The notes under the pieces were generated by a model. It was given only the letters and a program-made list of their open reading frames with translations, was not told the origin of the DNA and searched no databases. A stretch of DNA of 64,000 bases. It comes from JBLMZW01 sp050259035 (GTDB lineage Bacteria > Bacillota > Syntrophomonadia > Syntrophomonadales > DTU052). The stretch lies in the NCBI GenBank assembly GCA_050259035.1, contig JBLMZW010000141.1:1-64000 (forward strand), read 5' to 3'. This document shows positions 1 to 7,676 of this stretch, piece after piece. Both the position numbers and the translations under genes were made by a program. The number at the start of each line of letters is the position of its first letter. Position 1 is the stretch's first letter.

Positions 1-387
1 GATGGTTAAACTGTTGATCAGAGCATCTTCACTGGGTGAGGTTTTAATCTGATAATCAAACACCGTCTGGTGATTTTTTTGATACGTATCGGTTTGAACT
101 GCTTCATATTGTCGGTTAGGCGAACCCAGAATGGTTTCATTGGCATTGATAATGGCATAGGGTACAATAGTTCCGGTCTCATCGGTTATGCGAATATCAG
201 AAAGATTAGGATTGGCATACCGGTAAACCTCTTTATCAAGGAACAATGCTGTATATTGATTATTACCTGTGACCTGGACAGGTTTAAAATAAGACCAGCC
301 CTTCAAGGGTTCCGGCGGGTAGGCTGCCAACACAGGAACACAAATCAGAGATAATGTAATTAAAAGCAAGGCGGTACGGCGGATCAT
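1..387 (-). CDS. DUF3999-like secreted/membrane protein, N-terminal part
   Basis: The open frame begins with an ATG at 387 and runs off the left edge of the window, so only about 129 N-terminal residues are visible. They start with a typical signal peptide (MIRRTALLL, hydrophobic core, cleavage near AAYPPEP), followed by a beta-rich extracytoplasmic segment. The start overlaps the stop of the upstream DUF2339 gene by four bases (ATGA), so the two are translationally coupled. Position beside a DUF2339 protein and the N-terminal sequence (DIRITDETG, VPYAI) fit the DUF3999 family, which is often paired with DUF2339. Its function is unknown; an envelope role is an inference. The family call is moderately sure because most of the protein is missing. 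Confidence 0.6.
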   Translation of the reverse strand, partial: MIRRTALLLITLSLICVPVLAAYPPEPLKGWSYFKPVQVTGNNQYTALFLDKEVYRYANPNLSDIRITDETGTIVPYAIINANETILGSPNRQYEAVQTDTYQKNHQTVFDYQIKTSPSEDALINSLTI

Positions 388-2918
388 AAGACCTCCTTTT
401 GGTCATTATGGTTTTCTAAGACCGGAAGTCGATTAGGATCAAGTTTTTCAAGGCGCTGGTAAATATATGATATGGCCAGGAAGATTAATCCGAAACCAAA
501 ATAGGCAAAAATACGGGTCAAACTGGTCATGTATCTCAGGTCAAACAGGAGAAGTTTGGCGGTGGCAAAAAGAGCTAGAATCAACCCCGACCTGCGTATG
601 TATGAATAACCTTGCTTCAAACCGTATACCACAAAGGCGAATGAAAAGGCCATAAGTACGAAGCTATCTACGACATGGCTGCTGGGAATCCAACCAAACT
701 GGCAACTGCGAGTAAGGATTACAGCCAGAAGCAGGTAGGCTGCCATTACTATAGGATACCACTCTTGACTGACGCGATACCGATCAATAACCGCTAGAGT
801 GCCGCGTCGTAGGGTAATAAATACAAAGGTGTGATATGCCAGCAGAACCAGGAACGCGGTCCAGGAGGCAAGGCTGAAAATGTCGCCTTTCCCGGTGGGA
901 AATAGTGATGTGGTAGTTAATATCAGACAACGCAAATCAATTAAGCCTATAATAATCCAGGTCCCGAAAGATACGTATTTATCTCCAGTCATTTTAGTTC
1001 TTCCCAGGAGCCAGCAGTAAACGGTGCCAATGACAGCCACCAGGATATATGAGTAGAAGTTCTCAAATACAGGAGCCAGTTTGAGATAAGGCAACAAATA
1101 GTGGCTGAATACGTAAAGGGCTTCAAAGAGGGCATATAAGATGGCGTGTATCAGGATGATGTATTTAACCGGATTGAACAATGAGCCCAGAACAGATTCT
1201 CCAGGCCCTTCTGTTCGCATATAATGGCTTGCCAGAGCAATGAAAAGACCTATGGTTATAACCGCATATTTGTAATGGTACAATGGATCAGAGTCGGGTC
1301 TGACAAATAGGAAGACATAGTAGGCTAACCCCAGAACCACCCAGCCAATCCGCTGCAATATAGGGGATTTAACATAAACTCCATAGGCTATAAACAAAAC
1401 GGCTTCGATTGTCCAACCAATACTTAACCATACTTTGCCAAACTGGAAGGGAACGATGAGTGTGGCAAATGTCAGCGCGGTCAGCCAGAAAATGTTGGAC
1501 ATTATTTCTTCTTTGGGCAGCAGGCGTTTCAAATTGTAGGCTAAAAAACTATAAAGCAGGGCGAAGAAAACCGCTAAAAGACCGCGATAATCATTCCAGC
1601 CTGCCCGAGCGAAAAGCCAGTAGGTAAGGGCGCAGCTCATGGTGGTATTTAAAAAAAGAAGGAATACCTCTTGATGAAGAAGGGGCACCTTGAAGCGTAA
1701 TGAGTAGCCCAGAGTAATAACCAGGAAGAGAGTGAACATGGCCGCAGTAAAGAATAGCGAAGTCTGGGGATTACCAATTTGAACCAGGTAGATGATAACT
1801 GGAATGGAAAAAAGAAAGCCGACCCAATTTACTATCTGCCATTTTCTAAATAGGGAGACGACTAAAACCATTGCGTTTAGCAGAAAGACATAAGCCATAG
1901 CCTCAGGGCCACCCAGTTCCATATAAAAAACATAAACAAAGAAAGGAAGATACCCGCCGATTAAAGCGAAAAGACAGATAACCTTAGAATCATACCGGAC
2001 TGACATTATGATAGTTGCAATAGTAATCAAAAGGGACATGACAATAGCCGTATAAAAGTTAAAAATATGCAGATAAAAATAGCCCGAGAATGCGGTTATG
2101 TAAAGTATAGCTACTCCGCCCGAAGTTAAACCGAGAGAAAAGATGTTCTTGTCCTTTCGATTGAAATATTCCCCCGACGCCAGAAAAGCCAGACCAAGCA
2201 GCAGCAAAATTATGCCTTTGGCATATGGCCCGGGCCTGAACCAGTTATTATACCCGTATTTCACCAGAAAGACGGTGGCCAAAACAATTAAGAAAATCCC
2301 CAGTTTATTCATCCAGCTTAGACCTAGGATACGCTCAAAATTGTTTTGAAGTATTCGCCTTTGTATTACTGTCTCGGATACCGGTTCATTCGCCATATTT
2401 ACATAACGAGTATTCACCTCGGTAATTTGTTGATGTCGGGTTTCTGCTGCAATCTCCATCTTATCCCGAAGAACTGTGTCAACTTTTTGTGAAAGTATGG
2501 AGAGTTCTTGCTTAAGCAGTTCTTCTTCTTTCATAAGGTCACTGAAGAGTTTATTATGGATTTCAGCCAGTGATCGCCGTAGGGAGGTTTCCATTGTCGA
2601 CAGGCGGTTTTGAGTAGCATTAACATTTTGTTGAAAATAAGTTTCCAGCTTAGCACGGGACATTTTCAGGATACTTAAGCGCTCATTGATTATTTGTTCA
2701 TTTAATGACATCCTGAGCCGGGAGTTCTCTTCACGGGTACTTCGAAGGGTTCGGTTAAGAACTTCGTTTTCCGTTTTTAATTTGTTTAAGGTATCACGTA
2801 ATTCCTTATTTTCCAGAATTACAACGTCTGTGTCGTAAGCCGCAAGAATATTTTCCAGTTCGGAGACTGACTGTTTCTCAGCTTGAATTACCTTGTTTAA
2901 ACGGTCCTTAAGATCCAA
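384..2918 (-). CDS. DUF2339 polytopic membrane protein
   Basis: A large membrane protein of about 844 residues. Residues roughly 1-170 are charged and heptad-like (predicted coiled coil, cytoplasmic). From about residue 200 to the end there are more than twenty hydrophobic segments, the layout of DUF2339 proteins. I chose the TTG at 2918 because GGGAGG lies seven bases upstream. An ATG at 2969 would add 17 residues but has no ribosome site and lies inside a probable promoter. The gene is coupled to the DUF3999-like gene downstream. The molecular role is unknown; a cell-envelope function is inferred from topology and partner only. Confidence 0.85.
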   Translation of the reverse strand: MDLKDRLNKVIQAEKQSVSELENILAAYDTDVVILENKELRDTLNKLKTENEVLNRTLRSTREENSRLRMSLNEQIINERLSILKMSRAKLETYFQQNVNATQNRLSTMETSLRRSLAEIHNKLFSDLMKEEELLKQELSILSQKVDTVLRDKMEIAAETRHQQITEVNTRYVNMANEPVSETVIQRRILQNNFERILGLSWMNKLGIFLIVLATVFLVKYGYNNWFRPGPYAKGIILLLLGLAFLASGEYFNRKDKNIFSLGLTSGGVAILYITAFSGYFYLHIFNFYTAIVMSLLITIATIIMSVRYDSKVICLFALIGGYLPFFVYVFYMELGGPEAMAYVFLLNAMVLVVSLFRKWQIVNWVGFLFSIPVIIYLVQIGNPQTSLFFTAAMFTLFLVITLGYSLRFKVPLLHQEVFLLFLNTTMSCALTYWLFARAGWNDYRGLLAVFFALLYSFLAYNLKRLLPKEEIMSNIFWLTALTFATLIVPFQFGKVWLSIGWTIEAVLFIAYGVYVKSPILQRIGWVVLGLAYYVFLFVRPDSDPLYHYKYAVITIGLFIALASHYMRTEGPGESVLGSLFNPVKYIILIHAILYALFEALYVFSHYLLPYLKLAPVFENFYSYILVAVIGTVYCWLLGRTKMTGDKYVSFGTWIIIGLIDLRCLILTTTSLFPTGKGDIFSLASWTAFLVLLAYHTFVFITLRRGTLAVIDRYRVSQEWYPIVMAAYLLLAVILTRSCQFGWIPSSHVVDSFVLMAFSFAFVVYGLKQGYSYIRRSGLILALFATAKLLLFDLRYMTSLTRIFAYFGFGLIFLAISYIYQRLEKLDPNRLPVLENHNDQKEVL

Positions 2919-2955
2919 TTTCCGTCCTCCCTTCAAAAGAGGCTCTGTTTTCATT

Positions 2956-2984
2956 ATTTTTCCATTCATTGATTGCTAAGTCAA
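2956..2984 (-). promoter_or_regulatory. Possible SigA promoter for the DUF2339 gene
   Basis: On the minus strand TTGACT (2984-2979) is followed after 17 bases by AAAAAT (2961-2956). The -35 is strong (5 of 6) and the -10 weak (4 of 6). Transcription would start near 2949, downstream of the ATG at 2969, which supports the TTG start at 2918. Confidence 0.35.
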
Positions 2985-3319
2985 TCCATGTAAATATTAT
3001 TACTTTCTATTCGAATTACCGCGGGATTATGAGAAGTCATAGCTGGCATCCGATTTAGTATTGGAAATACCCCGATTAAAGAGGATAGACAGGCCTTTAT
3101 ATCTGTTAGCGGGTTTGCAATAAGCAAAATAGCGAATTAATATCGGGTTATGTTAGTAAAAAAAAGGAATTACCGCAGTTTTCCCAGAATTAGAACTAAG
3201 AATCCTCAGCCTATCGTATTTTGGGACGGATCGTTTTTATTGATAATTGTCTTTGAGTTCAGGGCATCCTTTCTAAGTTTTTATGTTCTTCAGTTGATAC
3301 TTCTGCGGGAGGTGATTGA
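2985..3319. other. Intergenic region between divergent genes
   Basis: About 335 bases separate the minus-strand DUF2339 promoter from the plus-strand TTG start at 3320. I see no RNA gene, no strong terminator and no clear plus-strand -35/-10 pair. A 113-codon plus-strand frame starting at 3150 overlaps the real downstream gene in another frame and lacks a ribosome site, so it is not called. Confidence 0.5.
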
Positions 3320-3958
3320 TTGGTACAGGGTTTCCTTCTGGGACTGGCCAGTGGAACTGTCTGTTTGGCAACCTGTCTTCCAGTCCTATTCCCGCTATTA
3401 CTGGGGGAAGGATCTGACACCCGCCAAAACTACTTCCTGCTGGGCAAGTTTCTATCCGGGCGCCTGGTCGGCTATATGCTATTTGGGTTGATAGCCGGGG
3501 TGTTTAGCCAACTATTAAACGGGACAGGTCCAGCCCGGGAATTGATTCTGGGTGCGGTAGACGCCATTCTTTCCATTTTAATGATTGTTTACGGTTTTTC
3601 CCGTCCTCGAGAGGTGTGTGCCGGAAAAGCAATGAACTGGTCGGTGGCGAAGGGATTTAGCCGTTGGCCTGAATTACTTCCTACGGTCCTGGGATTTTTA
3701 ACCGGATTGAGTCTTTGTCCACCGTTTCTTCTGGCCTTGGCCGGAGCATCGAATTCTCGAACTATCATTGGGAGTATGCTATTCTTTTTAGCCTTTTTTT
3801 TCGGGACCTGTTTATATTTTATTCCCATGCCTGTTATCGGTCTGGCAAACCGTTTTCAGACATTAAAGATAATCGGGAGATTGGCGGCAATAGTAATCGC
3901 TGTTTATTACCTTTATACCGGAATCATTTTATTGGGAGGAGGAATTATGGCTTTATGA
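3320..3958 (+). CDS. CcdA/DsbD-like (TauE/SafE-annotated) membrane thiol carrier
   Basis: A 212-residue membrane protein with about six hydrophobic segments. The start is TTG at 3320, five bases after GGGAGGTG. Cys19 in the first helix (TCLPVLFP) and Cys133 (SLCPPFLL) sit at the positions expected for the two half-related cysteines of CcdA and the DsbD beta domain, which pass electrons across the membrane as thiols. An additional Cys15 is present. Automatic annotation would probably say sulfite exporter TauE/SafE family. It overlaps the next gene, a polyferredoxin, by four bases (ATGA), which suggests electrons from Fe-S clusters are passed to a membrane thiol pair. That coupling is inference. 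Confidence 0.7.
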   Translation: MVQGFLLGLASGTVCLATCLPVLFPLLLGEGSDTRQNYFLLGKFLSGRLVGYMLFGLIAGVFSQLLNGTGPARELILGAVDAILSILMIVYGFSRPREVCAGKAMNWSVAKGFSRWPELLPTVLGFLTGLSLCPPFLLALAGASNSRTIIGSMLFFLAFFFGTCLYFIPMPVIGLANRFQTLKIIGRLAAIVIAVYYLYTGIILLGGGIMAL

Positions 3959-5142
3959 ACATGATTGAACCCCAGATTAACAGCCCGGGCCCTGAACGCC
4001 CCGTTCCTCAACACAGGGTATGGAAATCGGCTTTATTAACCTTGCCGATGATAGGCATGTCGTTTATTATGCTTTTCCAGGGCAGTTTTCCATCTGAACC
4101 GGGTCAGTTGGCCGGAACGACCATTGTTTTTATCTTATGCAACGTGTTATTTTTCTTGATGATACATACCGGCAAGGTCAATAAGTACCGGAAACCACTG
4201 TTCATACTAACTGCATTTTGTTTCAGTCTGACCTTTATCTGCAACTTGATTGAAGTGCGGGGCAGCATGATGTTAACTCAGGCTAATATGCTGGATGGAG
4301 AGACTCCGTTTTGTCATTTAGTCATTCCTATGGTTATCATCCCGGCAGCTCTGACTAAAACCATAATCTTTCCGGGCTCTATGTTGAATGGCTGGGCAGC
4401 AATAGGTTTGATGCTGGTGATGTGGGCCGGCATCTCATTGGTCCTCGGCAGAGGATGGTGCAGTTGGGCCTGCTTCTTCGGCGGTTTCGATGAAGGGTTT
4501 TCTTGTCTGCGTAAAAAAACAGTAATAAAGAAGATCGACCGGCGTTGGACCTACTTTCCCTGGGCCGTGTTAATAGGAGTAGCATTAATGTCAGCCGTTA
4601 CCCTCTCACCTTTTTATTGTGAATGGCTGTGTCCTTTTAAAGCTGTTACTGAATTCGAACAAATAACTTCCTTTAAGCTCCTGGTACAAACCATAATTTT
4701 CGGCAGCTTGTTCCTGGCATTAGTGGTTATCCTTCCGATTCTAACCCGGAGACGAATACAGTGCGGGCTTTTTTGCCCCTTTGCCGCTTTCCAATCTCTG
4801 ACCAACAAAATAAATATATTTGAGGTGCGTATTGATCAGGAAGCCTGCAAAGACTGCGGAAAGTGTATACGTGAATGTCCGACCTTTTCACTCGACGAGA
4901 AAAGTGTTGAAGCCGGTAAAACACTGATGTCTTGTACCAAGTGCGGTAAATGTGTGGATAACTGCCCGAGGAAGGCAGCGGCCTATCATATTAAAGGCAC
5001 TCCCTTTAAACTGGGTTCAGAAGCAACGCGGCTACTATACGTTTATCCCGCTTTCTTAATCCTTGTCATTATCGGGGGGGACATGATTTGTGATGCCCTG
5101 ATTCGATTAATCAAGCTGGCTACCACCGGCAGTCTTCTATGA
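3955..5142 (+). CDS. NapH-like 4Fe-4S membrane polyferredoxin
   Basis: A 395-residue integral membrane protein starting at ATG 3955, in the ATGA overlap after GGAGGAGGAATT. The frame is open further upstream, but that part overlaps the preceding gene. About six to seven membrane segments carry cysteine pairs typical of NapH/NosR/CcoG-type quinol or ferredoxin oxidoreductases: GWCSWAC, CEWLCP and CGLFCP. Two classical 4Fe-4S motifs follow, CKDCGKCIRECP and CTKCGKCVDNCP, then a final membrane anchor. It probably relays electrons between a cytoplasmic donor and a membrane acceptor, here perhaps the CcdA-like neighbour. It is not part of a nitrate reductase operon, so the name NapH is only a family label. 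Confidence 0.85.
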   Translation: MNMIEPQINSPGPERPVPQHRVWKSALLTLPMIGMSFIMLFQGSFPSEPGQLAGTTIVFILCNVLFFLMIHTGKVNKYRKPLFILTAFCFSLTFICNLIEVRGSMMLTQANMLDGETPFCHLVIPMVIIPAALTKTIIFPGSMLNGWAAIGLMLVMWAGISLVLGRGWCSWACFFGGFDEGFSCLRKKTVIKKIDRRWTYFPWAVLIGVALMSAVTLSPFYCEWLCPFKAVTEFEQITSFKLLVQTIIFGSLFLALVVILPILTRRRIQCGLFCPFAAFQSLTNKINIFEVRIDQEACKDCGKCIRECPTFSLDEKSVEAGKTLMSCTKCGKCVDNCPRKAAAYHIKGTPFKLGSEATRLLYVYPAFLILVIIGGDMICDALIRLIKLATTGSLL

Positions 5143-5161
5143 GAAGGGGGAGGTGGATAAA

Positions 5162-5623
5162 ATGAGTAAAGTTAGAACCATATTAGCTTATTTTCTCGCA
5201 GCCCTGGCGGTACCCATAACCATTGCATTCTTTGTTGGCATGACGCCTTTGGCTGAAGCCCTGGTCAAGGCAACTGGTCTTAAAGTGTCGCCCTGGTATG
5301 ACGGTGGAGAAGTTGTTCGCACGATTAAACACGATGGTTATGCAACCAGGATCCATCGCCCGGTTTTCGACGGACTGATAGGAGAAAAGAAAGAGGGTTT
5401 CGTTCGAATTGATTGGGTACCATCTAAGGAATTGCCCCCCAAAATTAAAGAGGGGATTGATATTAACGATGATGGTAAGGTAGATGTAGTTGTAAACCTT
5501 GATACCAGTGCCAGCAAGGCTACAATTAATCCGAAAAGGGAATGGGTGGAGGGTTTGATCGGAACCTACAGCCTTAAGGATGGTCAGGCTGTGAAAATAA
5601 AACTCAAGAACGTAGGGATATAA
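5162..5623 (+). CDS. Membrane-anchored small protein with calcium-loop-like motif
   Basis: A 153-residue protein with one N-terminal hydrophobic segment (residues about 7-30) and an extracytoplasmic domain. ATG 5162 is preferred over GTG 5153 because GGGGGAGG lies nine bases upstream. Near residue 100 there is DINDDGKVD, which resembles the Asp/Asn-rich loop of dockerin and EF-hand calcium sites. There are no cysteines, so it is not a direct redox partner. It follows the polyferredoxin gene by 19 bases and is probably co-transcribed. I do not recognise the family. A role as an accessory or sensor subunit of the preceding redox module is a guess. Confidence 0.7.
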   Translation: MSKVRTILAYFLAALAVPITIAFFVGMTPLAEALVKATGLKVSPWYDGGEVVRTIKHDGYATRIHRPVFDGLIGEKKEGFVRIDWVPSKELPPKIKEGIDINDDGKVDVVVNLDTSASKATINPKREWVEGLIGTYSLKDGQAVKIKLKNVGI

Positions 5624-5741
5624 TCGGACCAAAAATAGAATTGTTAAAAAACAAAGTGCTCGGTTACTTTCCTTTTTGATTAGGGACAAACTGCTGTCAG
5701 CATTTTATAGTCTAATTGGATATATGGAGAGCATAAAAGTG

Positions 5742-6452
5742 ATGGATTCATTTAGCGTGAATTGTGTTGTTATCACCATATATAATTACCCATTGAGCTT
5801 TATTGAATTAATAGGAACAGCCTTTGGCCTTTGTAGTGTAGCCCTAGCAGCGAGAGAAAAAGTTCTTAACTATCCAATTGGCCTAATAAATGTTATCCTT
5901 TTCTTTCTCATTTTCTATCAGGTGCAACTCTATTCGGACATGATTCTCCAGGTTTATTTTTTCATCATTAGTATCTACGGTTGGTGGAGGTGGTTAAGTC
6001 CAACCGGGGAGTTTGAAGCCAAAGCCAATCATGAGTTAAGGATCACTAATAATACACTAAAGACTAATACCGGTTACATCCTATTGGTTGCAATAGGGGT
6101 TGTGATTTTGGGTACTGTAGTTAAAAACCTTCATCTGTGGTTGCCAACCATATTTAAGCTGCCCGCGGCATTTCCCTACCTTGATTCTTACGTGGCTGTG
6201 GCTAGTATGGTGGCAATGTATTTGTTAGCTCGTAAAAAGCTGGAGAATTGGATTCTATGGATAAGCGTTGATGCACTGTGTATTGTGCTTTATTTCGTGA
6301 AAAACATTAAGTTGATGTCTTTTGAGTATCTGTTATTCTTCTTAATTGCATCATTTGGCCTCTGGAACTGGTTCAAGGAATTCCGAGAAAGCCAGTTTGA
6401 AAATAGCGGAAAGGTTAATGTTGATTATGAACCGTCGAAATTAATGGAGTGA
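5742..6452 (+). CDS. pnuC: Nicotinamide riboside transporter PnuC
   Basis: A protein of about 236 residues with seven to eight hydrophobic segments, one of them in the early motif LSFIELIGTAFGL, followed by the conserved aromatic signature IYGWWRW, as in PnuC transporters. PnuC moves nicotinamide riboside across the inner membrane by facilitated diffusion, and trapping depends on phosphorylation by NadR, which is encoded next. The ATG at 5742 lies ten bases after GGAGAG; ATG 5724 and TTG 5676 are in-frame alternatives. The stop sits six bases before the nadR ATG. A charged insert lies between helices near residues 85-100. No NAD-linked riboswitch was recognised upstream. Confidence 0.85.
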   Translation: MDSFSVNCVVITIYNYPLSFIELIGTAFGLCSVALAAREKVLNYPIGLINVILFFLIFYQVQLYSDMILQVYFFIISIYGWWRWLSPTGEFEAKANHELRITNNTLKTNTGYILLVAIGVVILGTVVKNLHLWLPTIFKLPAAFPYLDSYVAVASMVAMYLLARKKLENWILWISVDALCIVLYFVKNIKLMSFEYLLFFLIASFGLWNWFKEFRESQFENSGKVNVDYEPSKLME

Positions 6453-6457
6453 TACAT

Positions 6458-7444
6458 ATGTCAGAACAGAAAATCGGACTAACCCTGGGAAAATTTGCTC
6501 CTTTGCATAAAGGACACCAGCATTTGATAGAAACTGCTTTAAATGAAATGGATCACCTAATCGTGATAGTATATGGTTGTCCGGAGATTACTTCAGTTCC
6601 ATTAGAAACGCGAGTGGGGTGGATTGCCAATATATACCCTTCAGTAGAGGTTATTGAGGCGGAAGATGGTCCGAAGGAAGTGGGAGATACTCCTGAAATC
6701 AAGGCCAAACAAGAGAGATATATCTTAGGTAAGCTGAATGGCCGTAAAGTGACTCATTTCTATTCAAACGAGTTTTATGGGGAGCATATGAGCCAGGCTT
6801 TAGGTGCGGTAAACCGCCAGGTTGATAGGCATCGATTAGAATATCCGGTTTCAGGTACCCTGATCCGAGAGAATTATTATGAGTATCGAGATTATTTACA
6901 TCCTGTCGTATATCGGGACTTGATAACCAAGGTAGTATTTTTAGGAGCTCCGGCAACTGGGAAAACAACTATAGCTGAATACCTGGCAAATGAATATAAC
7001 ACGGTTTGGATGCCTGAATACGGTCGTGAATACTGGGAAAAGCACCAAATTAACCGCCGTTTATCCCCTTTACAGTTGGTTGAAATAGCCGAAGGGCACT
7101 TCGAACGTGAGGAAAAATTGCTTCTTGAAGCAAGAAACTATTTGTTTACTGATACCAATGCCATTACAACCTACATGTTTTCTCAATATTATCATGGTTA
7201 TGCTCACTCCCGCCTAGTGGAACTCGCACAAATTGCGGAGTCCCGTTATGATCATTTTTTTCTTTGCGATAGCAATATTCCATACGCTGATACCTGGGAC
7301 CGATCAGGGGTGACGCAAAGAGAAACGTTCCAGAAAAATATAATAGCAGATCTTGCGAATAGAAAAATACCATTTACAGTAATTGGCGGGAAATTAAACA
7401 AACGGGCCGACCAGGTGAAAAGATTATTACAAATTAAGATTTAG
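6458..7444 (+). CDS. nadR: NadR: NMN adenylyltransferase / ribosylnicotinamide kinase
   Basis: A 328-residue two-domain enzyme. The N-terminal nucleotidyltransferase domain has GKFAPLHKGH near residues 10-19, matching the (H/T)xGH adenylyltransferase motif. The C-terminal kinase domain has a Walker A GAPATGKTT near residue 166 and WMPEYGREYW downstream. Together they phosphorylate nicotinamide riboside and adenylate NMN to NAD. The N-terminal helix-turn-helix repressor domain of enterobacterial NadR is absent, so this is the enzyme-only form. The start at 6458 has GGAG eight bases upstream; an in-frame GTG at 6449 is less likely. It forms a salvage pair with pnuC. Confidence 0.92.
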   Translation: MSEQKIGLTLGKFAPLHKGHQHLIETALNEMDHLIVIVYGCPEITSVPLETRVGWIANIYPSVEVIEAEDGPKEVGDTPEIKAKQERYILGKLNGRKVTHFYSNEFYGEHMSQALGAVNRQVDRHRLEYPVSGTLIRENYYEYRDYLHPVVYRDLITKVVFLGAPATGKTTIAEYLANEYNTVWMPEYGREYWEKHQINRRLSPLQLVEIAEGHFEREEKLLLEARNYLFTDTNAITTYMFSQYYHGYAHSRLVELAQIAESRYDHFFLCDSNIPYADTWDRSGVTQRETFQKNIIADLANRKIPFTVIGGKLNKRADQVKRLLQIKI

Positions 7445-7676
7445 TTTGGCAATAAGATACCGCTATATGAAAGTACCATTTTTGTGGGGGTTGCTATGGT
7501 ATTCATCGAATAGTGGCATCTAGGGTTAAGGTTTAAAATACATTGTGGGTTACGACAAATTCGCATGATATCATAAGGCCTATGCAAATCGAGATCAGAG
7601 ATATAAAAAACACTAGATTACGTAAATAATCCTAATCGATTAATGATCTTAAGAAAATCACCGGAGGTGATTCCCA

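Noticed and set aside
3150..3491. 113-codon plus-strand frame
   Set aside because: It overlaps the CcdA-like gene in another frame and has no ribosome site; the real gene has a clear one.
3715..3954. N-terminal extension of the NapH-like protein
   Set aside because: The extra 80 residues lie in the preceding gene and have no family resemblance; ATG 3955 in an ATGA overlap is better.
5183..5689. 168-codon minus-strand frame
   Set aside because: Antisense to the small anchored-protein gene, with no ribosome site and an unconvincing composition.
7445..7676. Possible riboswitch between nadR and addB
   Set aside because: No paired elements or terminator/anti-terminator pattern could be traced.
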